24,553 nucleotides of DNA from CAZADA01 sp964636945 (GTDB lineage Bacteria; Pseudomonadota; Alphaproteobacteria; Caulobacterales; Maricaulaceae). Numbering within the stretch: position 1 is the stretch's first letter; every line of letters begins with the position of its first letter. Made by a program: the position numbers and the translations under genes. Positions 7,388 to 15,196 of this stretch are shown piece after piece. The notes below the pieces were generated by a model. The model was not told the DNA's origin. It saw only the letters and a program-made list of their open reading frames with translations, and made no database searches. The stretch is taken from positions 1 to 24,553 of the forward strand of contig CAZWVH010000042.1 in assembly GCA_964636945.1 (NCBI GenBank), in the 5' to 3' direction.

Positions 7388-9031
7388 ATGGTCCGCTATG
7401 TCTTCATCACCGGCGGCGTGGTCTCATCGCTTGGGAAGGGTCTCGCCTCCGCCGCTTTAGGCGCATTGCTGCAAGCGCGTGGCTATCGCGTGCGTTTGCG
7501 CAAACTCGATCCTTACTTGAATGTCGATCCGGGCACCATGTCGCCCATCCAACATGGTGAGGTGTTCGTCACGGACGACGGCGCCGAGACCGATTTGGAC
7601 CTGGGACACTATGAGCGCTTTACAGGCGTGTCCGCGACACAGCGCGATAACGTCACCACAGGCCGCATTTACAGCGATATCTTGGCTGCAGAACGCCGCG
7701 GGGACTATTTGGGCGCCACAGTCCAAGTGATTCCCCATGTCACAGAAGCGATTAAGCGCTTCGTCACATCAGACCCAGGCGATGTGGACTTTGTGTTGTG
7801 CGAGATTGGCGGAACCGTCGGTGACATTGAAGGGCTGCCGTTTTTTGAGGCCATCCGCCAGCTTGGTCAGGAATTGGGCGACGGGCGCTCAATGTATGTT
7901 CACGTGACACTGTTGCCGTTCATGGCGGCCGCAGGTGAGCTCAAAACAAAACCGACGCAACACTCGGTCAAGGAACTCCGCTCCATCGGCATACAACCCA
8001 ACCTGCTGTTGTGCCGGTCAGAACACCCCATCCCTGAAGACGAACGGCGCAAGATCGCGCTGTTTTGTAACGTGAAGGACGCCAACGTGATCCCCGCATT
8101 GGATGCGGAATCGATATACGCCGTGCCGCTGGCTTATCACGCCGAAGGCCTGGATGCACAAGTGCTCAGCCACTTCCGCATGACAGATGCGCCCGCGCCT
8201 GACTTGTCGCGTTGGAAGAACATTGTGGAGCGTTTGAAACGTCCCGATGGATCCGTGACCATCGCAGTGGTCGGCAAGTACACGGGATTATTGGACGCCT
8301 ATAAATCGCTAACCGAAGCCCTCGATCATGGCGGGATCGCCAATGGCGTGAAGGTGAACATAGATTGGGTGCCCGCCGAGGAGCTGGAGGGGGATGGCGC
8401 GGCGGTCAACCGGCTGGAGTCGGCCGACGGAATCTTAGTCCCGGGCGGGTTTGGCGATCGGGGCGTGAAAGGCAAAGTGGCGGCGGTCAAATTTGCTCGA
8501 GAACACGCTGTGCCGTTTTTCGGCATCTGCTTTGGCATGCAGATGGCGGTGATTGAGGCCGCGCAAGCGCTGGCAGGCATTAATGGCGCCGGCTCCACGG
8601 AGTTTCGCGACACATTCGGCGAACCACAAGCCCCGCTCATTGGTCTGCTGACCGAGTGGCAGCGCGGCAATGAAATCGAAACCCGGCACGAAAATAGCGA
8701 CAAGGGCGGCACCATGCGTCTCGGCGCATATCCGGCAGTATTGGCGCCCCGCAGCCGCGCCGCCGAGATCTACCAGACGACGCAGATTGAAGAACGCCAC
8801 CGCCATCGCTTTGAAGTTAACGTGGCTTACCGTGATCGATTGGAGGCTGCAGGAATTGTATTTTCCGGCATGTCGCCTGATGGCTCGCTGCCTGAAATCG
8901 TAGAAATTGAAAGCCATCCTTGGTTTGTGGGGGTGCAGTTTCACCCCGAGCTTAAATCACGGCCGTTTGATCCCCATCCGCTATTCGCCAGTTTTGTCGC
9001 GGCCGCGATTGAGCAAAGTCGGTTGGTATAG
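7388..9031 (+). CDS. pyrG: CTP synthase
   Basis: PyrG aminates UTP to CTP using ATP and glutamine, the last step of pyrimidine nucleotide synthesis. It has 547 residues from ATG 7388, a normal length. The N-terminal synthetase domain begins MVRYVFITGGVVSSLGKGL with P-loop Lys17, followed by LDPYLNVDPGTMSP and CEIGGTVGDIEG. The class I glutamine amidotransferase domain (from about residue 290) has the oxyanion region LVPGGFGDRGVKGK, the nucleophile Cys381 in FFGICFGMQMAV, and His519/Glu521 in VGVQFHPE, so the triad is complete. The secG stop is 53 bases upstream with no obvious terminator, so cotranscription is likely. In Caulobacter the homologue also forms filaments that affect cell curvature; that is family knowledge, not shown here. 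kdsA, often next to pyrG in alphaproteobacteria, is not present. Confidence 0.98.
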   Translation: MVRYVFITGGVVSSLGKGLASAALGALLQARGYRVRLRKLDPYLNVDPGTMSPIQHGEVFVTDDGAETDLDLGHYERFTGVSATQRDNVTTGRIYSDILAAERRGDYLGATVQVIPHVTEAIKRFVTSDPGDVDFVLCEIGGTVGDIEGLPFFEAIRQLGQELGDGRSMYVHVTLLPFMAAAGELKTKPTQHSVKELRSIGIQPNLLLCRSEHPIPEDERRKIALFCNVKDANVIPALDAESIYAVPLAYHAEGLDAQVLSHFRMTDAPAPDLSRWKNIVERLKRPDGSVTIAVVGKYTGLLDAYKSLTEALDHGGIANGVKVNIDWVPAEELEGDGAAVNRLESADGILVPGGFGDRGVKGKVAAVKFAREHAVPFFGICFGMQMAVIEAAQALAGINGAGSTEFRDTFGEPQAPLIGLLTEWQRGNEIETRHENSDKGGTMRLGAYPAVLAPRSRAAEIYQTTQIEERHRHRFEVNVAYRDRLEAAGIVFSGMSPDGSLPEIVEIESHPWFVGVQFHPELKSRPFDPHPLFASFVAAAIEQSRLV

Positions 9032-9198
9032 CCGACGACCAAGGCAGGCTTGCGATCTGCAATCGCCAGATTGTTTCCCGCAGCCGTTAATGCGCATGTC
9101 ACGACAATTGGTGCATGCCAACTTGCAATGTCGTTTCAAAGCACGTACATCCAGCCCCTAAATTTTGCATGAACCCTAAAGTTTGAGAGAGCCGCGAC

Positions 9199-9375
9199 AT
9201 GGCCGTCCCCAAGAGTAAAGTGACCCGTTCGCGCCGCGGCATGCGTCGCAGCCACGATTCTTTGTCATCCCCGACCATGCGTGAGGATGAAGACGGCATG
9301 TTGCATCGCCCGCATCATATCAATTTGAAGACCGGCATGTATCGCGGTCGCCAAGTGATTGAGCCGAAAGACTAG
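9199..9375 (+). CDS. rpmF: 50S ribosomal protein L32 (zinc-free alphaproteobacterial type)
   Basis: A 58-residue basic protein, too short for common ORF length cut-offs. It begins MAVPKSKVTRSRRGMRRSHD and ends LHRPHHINLKTGMYRGRQVI plus four residues, matching L32 along its whole length. The four zinc-binding cysteines found in many L32 proteins are absent and the region reads RPHHINLKTG, which is usual for alphaproteobacteria. L32 sits in the large ribosomal subunit near the peptidyl-transferase exit. ATG 9199 follows a purine-rich GAGAGA (9185-9190) at 8 nt. It stands alone in a 167-bp gap after pyrG and ends 13 bases from the convergent TerB-like gene. No promoter stands out in the gap. Confidence 0.96.
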   Translation: MAVPKSKVTRSRRGMRRSHDSLSSPTMREDEDGMLHRPHHINLKTGMYRGRQVIEPKD

Positions 9376-9388
9376 GATCTCTAGCTAA

Positions 9389-10123
9389 TTAGGCGGCGGC
9401 CGGTTCTGCTGGCGGCTTGGCAAACATGCGTTCCACATCCTCAAAACGCGTTTCGGTCGCATAAATCGCGGTGGCGACCTTGCCGAGAAGGTTCTTTTCC
9501 TTCTTGTGCACCTCGCCGTCGGCTAATGCGATTTGGTAGAGATAGGCCACAACCAAATGACGGCCTTCATCGCCCAGCACATTGCCCAAGAGACGCGCGT
9601 TCTGTTCGATGTCGGGCAGTGACTTAAATCGCGTGATGCACTGCTTGAACGCTTCGGAGTCAAACTCTGGCAGAATGGCGCGGCCAATGGCGTCGGCCGC
9701 ATCAATCTCTGATTGCTCAATTTTCCCGTCAGCACTGATCATCGCCGAAGCCATGGTATACAGGATTTGCGGTATATCCACGCTCTCACCGGGCGCGGGA
9801 ACGCCAATCTCTTGGTAGGCTTTTGCTAAACCTTTTGGGTTGTTTCCGACAAATGGTGACCGCGCCACGTTCCACACAATAAAAAGTGGATTGACGATCA
9901 GGGACGTCGGGCTGAACCAGCCTATCACGGCCGATTTTCCTGCTTCGCCTAATAGCGCCTTTCTGGCGCAACCCTTACATGCCAACACTTTTTGCATGCG
10001 GATTTGATAGGCCAATAAAAATCCGCGGATTGACGGCGCCGTCACCACTGTTTCGATGGTGTTCTTGGTGCACACAGGGCACGGATACCCCTGCGCAGCT
10101 GCTGGATTTGCACTATCAGACAT
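9389..10123 (-). CDS. Zinc-ribbon and TerB-like domain protein, unknown function
   Basis: A 244-residue protein from ATG 10123, with GGGGAAG a few bases upstream. Four cysteines in two pairs (Cys15/Cys18 in CPVC and Cys49/Cys52 in CKGC) look like a zinc ribbon. A hydrophobic stretch follows (about residues 65-85, containing IGWFSPTSLIVNPLFIVWNV), which may associate with membrane. Residues about 115-235 form an all-helical TerB-like domain with the two acidic, metal-site-like repeats typical of that fold: MISADGKIEQSEID and ALADGEVHKKEKNLL. TerB domains occur in tellurite-resistance and stress or signalling proteins; metal binding is expected, but no activity can be assigned. It is divergent from eno (140-bp gap) and convergent with rpmF, so it is a monocistronic unit. 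The domain reading is from motif pattern, not a search. Confidence 0.75.
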   Translation of the reverse strand: MSDSANPAAAQGYPCPVCTKNTIETVVTAPSIRGFLLAYQIRMQKVLACKGCARKALLGEAGKSAVIGWFSPTSLIVNPLFIVWNVARSPFVGNNPKGLAKAYQEIGVPAPGESVDIPQILYTMASAMISADGKIEQSEIDAADAIGRAILPEFDSEAFKQCITRFKSLPDIEQNARLLGNVLGDEGRHLVVAYLYQIALADGEVHKKEKNLLGKVATAIYATETRFEDVERMFAKPPAEPAAA

Positions 10124-10263
10124 GAGGCTTCCCCAATGGCCATAGGTCTTCTAGACCGGCCAACTAGAGCAGACCGCCGGCGTTAAGTCGAGCCCTCGCC
10201 AGAGGGTGCGGACTCAGCTATCAAACCGGCCAAGGTCGATCACGGGGACAAGGAGAACCGCTC
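10124..10263. promoter_or_regulatory. Divergent intergenic region between the TerB-like gene and eno
   Basis: Both genes must start transcription here. Visible structure: a direct repeat ACCGGCCAA at 10155-10163 and 10225-10233 (70 bp apart), a small hairpin CCCTC-GCCA-GAGGG (10193-10206) that can be extended by AGTC (10186-10189) with GACT (10211-10214), and a strong Shine-Dalgarno AAGGAG (10250-10255) 8 nt before the eno ATG. No confident -35/-10 pair was found. Confidence 0.4.
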
Positions 10264-11568
10264 ATGACGGATATCGTGGATATCGTGGCGCGGCAGATAC
10301 TCGACAGCCGGGGCAATCCCACTGTTGAGTGCGACGTCATACTAGAAGATGGCAGTCAGGGAAGGGCCGCGGCTCCATCGGGCGCCTCCACTGGCGCTCA
10401 TGAAGCGCACGAATTGCGCGATGGCGAGCCGGCCTATGGCGGCAAGGGCGTCATGAAAGCGGTGGACGCCATTAATGGCGAGATTTTTTCGACCCTTCAG
10501 GGCATGGCGGCCGAAGATCAGCGTCGCATTGATGATATATTGTGCGGCCTTGATGGATCAGAAAGCAAATCGCGGCTCGGCGCCAACGCCATTCTGGCGG
10601 TGTCACTTGCGATCGCTAAGGCGGCGGCTGAGGCTCAGGACACCACTTTGTATCGATATGTGGGCGGCCTGAACGCGCGGGTTTTGCCTACACCGATGAT
10701 GAACATCATCAATGGCGGCGCCCATGCAGACAACGCCGTCGATATTCAAGAGTTCATGATCATGCCGGCGGGATTCCAATCTTTCTCCGACGCACTCCGG
10801 TGCGGTGCGGAAGTGTTCCACGCATTGAAGTCCAAGCTTAAGGGCATGGGGCTATCCACCAATGTGGGGGATGAGGGCGGATTTGCTCCCAATCTTTCAT
10901 CGTCCACCCAAGCGCTTGACGTGATCATGCAGGCAATTGAAGACGCCGGTTATCGGACTGGCGAGCATGTCTTCTTGGCGTTGGATGTGGCCTCCACCGA
11001 ATTTTTTGATGATGGGAAGTACACGTTGGCGGGCGAGAAAAAGTCGCTCGACGCTGCGGGCATGGTGGACTATCTGGCCTCATTGTGTGGGCAGTATCCC
11101 ATTGCCTCCATCGAGGATGGAATGGCGGAGGACGATTGGGAAGGTTGGCGCGCACTGTCTGACAATCTGGGTGATCGAGTGCAGCTGGTCGGCGACGACT
11201 TGTTCGTCACCAATCCCGAACGGTTAGTGGAAGGCATAGATCGCGAATGCGCAAATGCGATCTTGGTCAAGCCCAACCAAATCGGTACGCTCTCGGAAAC
11301 GCTGGACGCCGTGGAAATCGCCTTGCGAGCAGGATACGGCGCGGTGCTATCCCACAGGTCCGGCGAAACGGAAGATGTGACAATTGCGGATCTGGCTGTG
11401 GCCACCAATTGCGGGCAAATCAAAACAGGATCGTTGGCCCGCTCTGACCGCACAGCGAAATACAATCAATTGCTCCGCATTGAAGAGGAATTGGGCGATC
11501 AGGGCGAGTACGCCGGCGCGTCAATCTTGTTGGCGAGTGAAGAAGAGCCGGCAGGCGAACCCGTATAA
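10264..11568 (+). CDS. eno: Enolase
   Basis: Enolase dehydrates 2-phosphoglycerate to phosphoenolpyruvate; in many bacteria it is also part of the RNA degradosome. The gene has 434 residues from ATG 10264 with AAGGAG 8 nt upstream. Hallmarks in order: ARQILDSRGNPTVECDV, APSGASTGAHEAHELRDG (mobile catalytic loop), NGGAHADNAVDIQEFMI (catalytic His region), VGDEGGFAPNL (catalytic Glu), the Mg-binding acids in LALDVAS, SIEDGMAEDDWEGW and LVGDDLFVTN, the catalytic Lys in ILVKPNQIGTLSET, and SHRSGETEDVTIADLAVA. The enzyme is complete. It lies downstream of pyrG as in related genomes but separated from it by rpmF and the reverse-strand TerB-like gene. hldE follows after 103 bases with a possible promoter of its own. 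Confidence 0.98.
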   Translation: MTDIVDIVARQILDSRGNPTVECDVILEDGSQGRAAAPSGASTGAHEAHELRDGEPAYGGKGVMKAVDAINGEIFSTLQGMAAEDQRRIDDILCGLDGSESKSRLGANAILAVSLAIAKAAAEAQDTTLYRYVGGLNARVLPTPMMNIINGGAHADNAVDIQEFMIMPAGFQSFSDALRCGAEVFHALKSKLKGMGLSTNVGDEGGFAPNLSSSTQALDVIMQAIEDAGYRTGEHVFLALDVASTEFFDDGKYTLAGEKKSLDAAGMVDYLASLCGQYPIASIEDGMAEDDWEGWRALSDNLGDRVQLVGDDLFVTNPERLVEGIDRECANAILVKPNQIGTLSETLDAVEIALRAGYGAVLSHRSGETEDVTIADLAVATNCGQIKTGSLARSDRTAKYNQLLRIEEELGDQGEYAGASILLASEEEPAGEPV

Positions 11569-11598
11569 CTGCCGCCGATAGGCGTTTCGCGGTCGCTG

Positions 11599-11625
11599 TT
11601 GATTTAGGTGATACAGTGAGATAAT
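11599..11625 (+). promoter_or_regulatory. Possible promoter for hldE
   Basis: TTGATT (11599-11604) and GATAAT (11620-11625; five of six to the -10 consensus) are 15 bp apart, slightly short of the optimum. They lie in the eno-hldE gap about 45 nt before the hldE start. The evidence is hexamer similarity only. Confidence 0.3.
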
Positions 11626-11671
11626 CGCGCGCTTTCGCGTGGCGATGATAACCGCATGGTGACAGATCCCA

Positions 11672-13129
11672 ATGACCCCTGCCGCTTTGGAACGCTTGAT
11701 TACCGCGATGGCTGGCAAACGCGTGGTGTGCGTTGGCGATCTTATCCTCGATCGCTTTATTTATGGCGCGGCGGATCGGGTCAGCCGCGAGGCCCCCGTG
11801 GTATCGCTGTCACAATCGCGATGTGAGACCATGCTCGGCGCGTGCGGAAATGTGGCGCGCAATATCGCCGCGCTTGGCGGTGCACCTATTCTGATTGCGC
11901 CCATTGGCGACGATCCAGAGAGCGACGAGATCGCGGGCCTCGTTGAAAATCTCGCGGGCGAAGCCAACCTGATCCGCCAATCAGGCCGACCAACCCCCAT
12001 CAAAACGCGATATGTGGCTGGCGGCCAACAGGTCCTGTCAGTGGATCGTAATCCGGGACAGTCGATCTCGGGCGACACCGAGGCCGCCATGCTGGACGGG
12101 GTTCAAGCCACATTGGACGCTGCTGACATTGTGGTCTTGTCCGACTATGGCCGCGGCGGCGTCACCGATCGCGTGGCGCACGGCGTGATCACACGGGCAC
12201 ATGCTGCGGGCGTGAGGGTGGTGTGTGACCCGCGCGGGCGGGACTTCACCCGCTATAACGGCGCCTTCCTGCTCAAGCCCAACGCACAAGAATTGGCCCT
12301 CGAAGCGGGTACGCCCGTGAAATCTGACGATGATGCGCGCGCTGCGCTGGCTTCTGTGATGGCGCGCGTCTCCGTGGACAACCTCATTGTCACCCGTGGC
12401 GGCTCGGGCATGGCGTTGTTGCGATCTGGCGCCAGCGAGGTGACGTTCCATCGGTCCAAACCGCGCGATGTGTATGATGTGTCGGGAGCCGGCGACACGA
12501 CGGCGGCGGCGCTATCGTTGGCGTTGGCCGGCGGCGCAGACCTTACCGAAGCGATCGACTTGGGCAATCTTGCCGGCGGCATTGTCGTGACAAAAGTGGC
12601 CACAGCCACTGTACGCCCCAATGATTTGCGCGAGGACCTGCACGAGGAAGATTTCGGCGGCGCATCAGTCGTCGATCTGACGAGCGCATCAGAGTGCGTG
12701 GGGCGATGGCGTGCGGAGGGCAAGCGCATTGGGTTGACCAATGGCTGCTTTGACATTCTGCATGTGGGACACTTGTCCACGCTGACCCAGGCGCGTGCTG
12801 CGTGCGATCGCCTGGTGGTTGGCGTGAATGCGGATGCGTCGGTTAAACGACTGAAGGGCAGTGACAGGCCGGTCAACAGCGAGACGGATCGGGCGCAATT
12901 GATCGCAGCGCTCGCACCAGTCGATTTGGTGATCATCTTTGGCGAGGACACAGCGAGCGAATTGGTGCGCGCTTTGGCTCCAGACGTATACGTTAAAGGT
13001 GGTGACTACGATGTTGAGGCCCTGCCGGAAACACCGGCAGTACGCGCTGTGGGCGGAGAGATTATTTTGGCGCCGTTTCAAGACGGACGCTCAACCACAG
13101 CCATTCTTGAAAAACTGTCTAGCGATTAG
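11672..13129 (+). CDS. hldE: Bifunctional D-glycero-beta-D-manno-heptose-7-phosphate kinase / heptose-1-phosphate adenylyltransferase
   Basis: HldE makes ADP-activated heptose for the LPS inner core by phosphorylating heptose 7-phosphate at C1 and later adenylylating heptose 1-phosphate. The product has 485 residues. The N-terminal PfkB/ribokinase-type domain (about 1-330) has VVCVGDLILDRFIYG, the acceptor-site GGNVARN-like region (ACGNVARNIAALGG), and the ATP-site VSGAGDT with catalytic Asp275. The C-terminal nucleotidyltransferase domain (about 350-485) has LTNGCFDILHVGH with H364-x-G-H367, VGVNADASVKRLKG and VYVKGGDY. Both halves look active. ATG 11672 is used; no clear Shine-Dalgarno is visible. 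Its 3' end overlaps the convergent DUF3089 gene by 11 bp. It implies a heptose-containing LPS core. Confidence 0.95.
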   Translation: MTPAALERLITAMAGKRVVCVGDLILDRFIYGAADRVSREAPVVSLSQSRCETMLGACGNVARNIAALGGAPILIAPIGDDPESDEIAGLVENLAGEANLIRQSGRPTPIKTRYVAGGQQVLSVDRNPGQSISGDTEAAMLDGVQATLDAADIVVLSDYGRGGVTDRVAHGVITRAHAAGVRVVCDPRGRDFTRYNGAFLLKPNAQELALEAGTPVKSDDDARAALASVMARVSVDNLIVTRGGSGMALLRSGASEVTFHRSKPRDVYDVSGAGDTTAAALSLALAGGADLTEAIDLGNLAGGIVVTKVATATVRPNDLREDLHEEDFGGASVVDLTSASECVGRWRAEGKRIGLTNGCFDILHVGHLSTLTQARAACDRLVVGVNADASVKRLKGSDRPVNSETDRAQLIAALAPVDLVIIFGEDTASELVRALAPDVYVKGGDYDVEALPETPAVRAVGGEIILAPFQDGRSTTAILEKLSSD

Positions 13130-14294
13130 GCAGGCGTGACGGTGGGGAACGATCTCGGTCCCTGGCTTGGTTAAAGGCCCCAATCCGGCGTTCCAGGTCG
13201 GCCTCAATATCGGCGTAAAAAAGATTTGCACGCCGCGGCTTATATCGCCGCCCCCAAGTCCAGGGTTCTCGAATGCTCGGCGATTGCGGACGCTCGATCA
13301 GCAAGACTCCATCAAGGCACTGAGCGCTCGTTTGTGCGGGTTGCGGCGGCGGCGGATCGTCTAAGGCAAATCCTGAAGCGTTCACGGCGCCCCGATTCAT
13401 GCGGCGGAAGGCAACGTCCTCGGTCGTGGAGCCCAACACTGGATTGACGCACAACAGGTTGCGTCCGTCGGTGATCTGCAATCTGTCGCTGGGCGTCCAA
13501 GCCATTGACCGGTTACGAAAACGGCGGATTTCCCGCTCATGATCCGCGCGCACAGCGCCCCACGCCATGAGGCACGCCACATCGTCCGGTTCCCGGCATG
13601 GCTGCAACGTGCTCAGCGGGCCTGTTTCCAGCAATTCCATCGGAACTGCCTGATCCACGATATAAGTCGCCACAAGTCGGTTCATAATGTCGGGATCATC
13701 AATGACGCGGGACAAGATGTGGAGCACGTGCAAACCGCCCTGTTCCACACCGGCAATAATGATGGGACTGTCAGGCGGGGCTTCACTGAGAAACTGTCGG
13801 AACCCGCGCATGATATCGGCCGCCGCCAATGCACGGGCCTGGCGGGCGTCGTAGCGCACGGTCAGCGAAGCAAACAGCGCGGCCTGCCTATAGTGCGGCG
13901 CCCAAACATTCCCTACGGCGGCAAAGGGGCCCGCGTAAGTGGGCAAATACTGGTCGAGCAAGCGCTGCGTTGACCGCGAATGATCAATGGCCGCGTTCCA
14001 GCCAACGCGTCCCCAAAATGTGGTGGGATGAACGAAAAATATGGCCGGTGGAGCGGGGTTGTCCTCGGGGCTTGGCCGCGTGGCCCAAGCTTCCGGCTCG
14101 GCATAATTGGGGGCCGGCGGCGGTTCGGTCGTGATGAACGGCGTATGGGGGTCATGCCACCACTTAAACAGATTATCTTGAAACCCAATTGCCGCGAGGA
14201 CCGTGAGAATACAGCCCGCTAGCGCCGTCAGCATGAGCGATCGGCGTTTTGTGAAAACGAGTGCGCGCGTCAATTGTGTTTGAGACGAAGCCAT
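13119..14294 (-). CDS. Membrane-anchored DUF3089 alpha/beta-hydrolase homologue lacking the nucleophile serine
   Basis: The product has 391 residues from ATG 14294; GTG 14300, two codons earlier, is an alternative start. A short cytoplasmic N-terminus is followed by one hydrophobic helix (about 20-37, LMLTALAGCILTVLAAIG), so the rest is probably periplasmic. DUF3089 signatures follow: AIFFVHPTTFW (about 84-94), APHYRQAALFASLT, and the strand-turn-helix PIIIAGVEQGGLHVLHIL. In the family this turn is normally GHSQG with serine as nucleophile. Here it reads G182-V-E184-Q-G186, so the Ser is replaced by Glu. The C-terminal region near NLFYADIEADLERR also seems to lack the usual His/Asp (it reads YKPRRANLFY). 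It therefore belongs to the fold but is probably not a serine hydrolase. It lies divergent from the DUF502 gene and convergent, overlapping by 11 bp, with hldE. Confidence 0.8.
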   Translation of the reverse strand: MASSQTQLTRALVFTKRRSLMLTALAGCILTVLAAIGFQDNLFKWWHDPHTPFITTEPPPAPNYAEPEAWATRPSPEDNPAPPAIFFVHPTTFWGRVGWNAAIDHSRSTQRLLDQYLPTYAGPFAAVGNVWAPHYRQAALFASLTVRYDARQARALAAADIMRGFRQFLSEAPPDSPIIIAGVEQGGLHVLHILSRVIDDPDIMNRLVATYIVDQAVPMELLETGPLSTLQPCREPDDVACLMAWGAVRADHEREIRRFRNRSMAWTPSDRLQITDGRNLLCVNPVLGSTTEDVAFRRMNRGAVNASGFALDDPPPPQPAQTSAQCLDGVLLIERPQSPSIREPWTWGRRYKPRRANLFYADIEADLERRIGAFNQARDRDRSPPSRLPNR

Positions 14295-14389
14295 AACCAC
14301 TTTGATGTGTCATGACCTGGCTTGCGACGCCAGGGGGCGCATGTCACATGTGATTTGTCCCGCGATCAAGGGGCGCAAAGGAGCCTCAC

Positions 14390-15196
14390 ATGGCGCAAGA
14401 CCATCGCGCACAAAAACGGCCGCCAAAGCCGGGGTTCGGCGCTTGGCTGAGAAACAACTTTTTCGCCGGCATCGTCGTGATTACGCCGATTGCAGTGACC
14501 GTGGGCTTGATTGTGTTTTTGATCAGCCTGGTCGATGACAACGTCAATCGCTTGGCGCAATGGATCAATAAGCAATTTCCCGCCGTCCCTGTGGAGATCT
14601 ACAGCGATTACACCTTCTTTGGTCTTGGCGTCCTCGTGGCGTTTGTCGCGATCACCATTTTGGGCATATTGGCGCGCAATTTTTTCGGGCGATTTCTGCT
14701 CAACTTCGGCGAGCGCATTGTTGATCGCCTGCCGTTTGTGCGCACGGTCTATCGCACCATTAAACAAATCGTTGATACGATCTTTCGCGATCAGAGCGAT
14801 TTCTTCAAAGACGTGGGTTTGGTGGAATACCCGCTGCGTGGCAGCTGGGCGCTATGCTTTATCACGGCAAAGGCTGCGGGAGAGGTGGCGAAGAAACTAG
14901 ATGGGCCGCACGTCTGCGTTTTTATTCCCACGACGCCAAACCCCACTTCAGGCTTTTTGTTGTACGTACCCCGAGAGAACATCAAACTTCTCGACTTGAC
15001 TGTCGAAGAGGGCGCAAAACTCATCATCTCCATGGGCATGGTCACTGAAGAGATGACGGAGAAGGGCTCCTCCAGGCCTGCGGTCACCGTCTCCAATCCT
15101 GACGAGCTCGAACGCAAACCCGCCAGCGACGCCTCACCCGGCGCGCAGCAGGACACTGGCCCTGGTGCTGTCGAAGAGGTGGAGAAGAAGCCGTAG
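14390..15196 (+). CDS. DUF502 family membrane protein
   Basis: A 268-residue protein from ATG 14390 with an excellent Shine-Dalgarno (AAAGGAG, 14377-14383, 6 nt upstream). It has two transmembrane helices (about 24-47, FFAGIVVITPIAVTVGLIVF and on; about 73-93, TFFGLGVLVAFVAITILGIL) and then a soluble domain. Family signatures include ERIVDRLPFVRTVYRTIKQI, VGLVEYPLRGSWALCFIT, and IPTTPNPTSGFLLYVP. DUF502 proteins are widespread in proteobacteria and plants, and their biochemical role is not established. The last 40 or so residues are a Ser/Pro/Glu-rich tail outside the conserved domain; 63 bp of it overlap the 3' end of recG on the other strand. It is transcribed alone, divergent from the DUF3089 gene across a 95-bp gap. 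Confidence 0.9.
   Translation: MAQDHRAQKRPPKPGFGAWLRNNFFAGIVVITPIAVTVGLIVFLISLVDDNVNRLAQWINKQFPAVPVEIYSDYTFFGLGVLVAFVAITILGILARNFFGRFLLNFGERIVDRLPFVRTVYRTIKQIVDTIFRDQSDFFKDVGLVEYPLRGSWALCFITAKAAGEVAKKLDGPHVCVFIPTTPNPTSGFLLYVPRENIKLLDLTVEEGAKLIISMGMVTEEMTEKGSSRPAVTVSNPDELERKPASDASPGAQQDTGPGAVEEVEKKP

Noticed and set aside
9372..9391. Possible bidirectional terminator between rpmF and the TerB-like gene.
   Set aside because: The 13-bp gap contains CTAG and TAATTA motifs but no stem of useful length.
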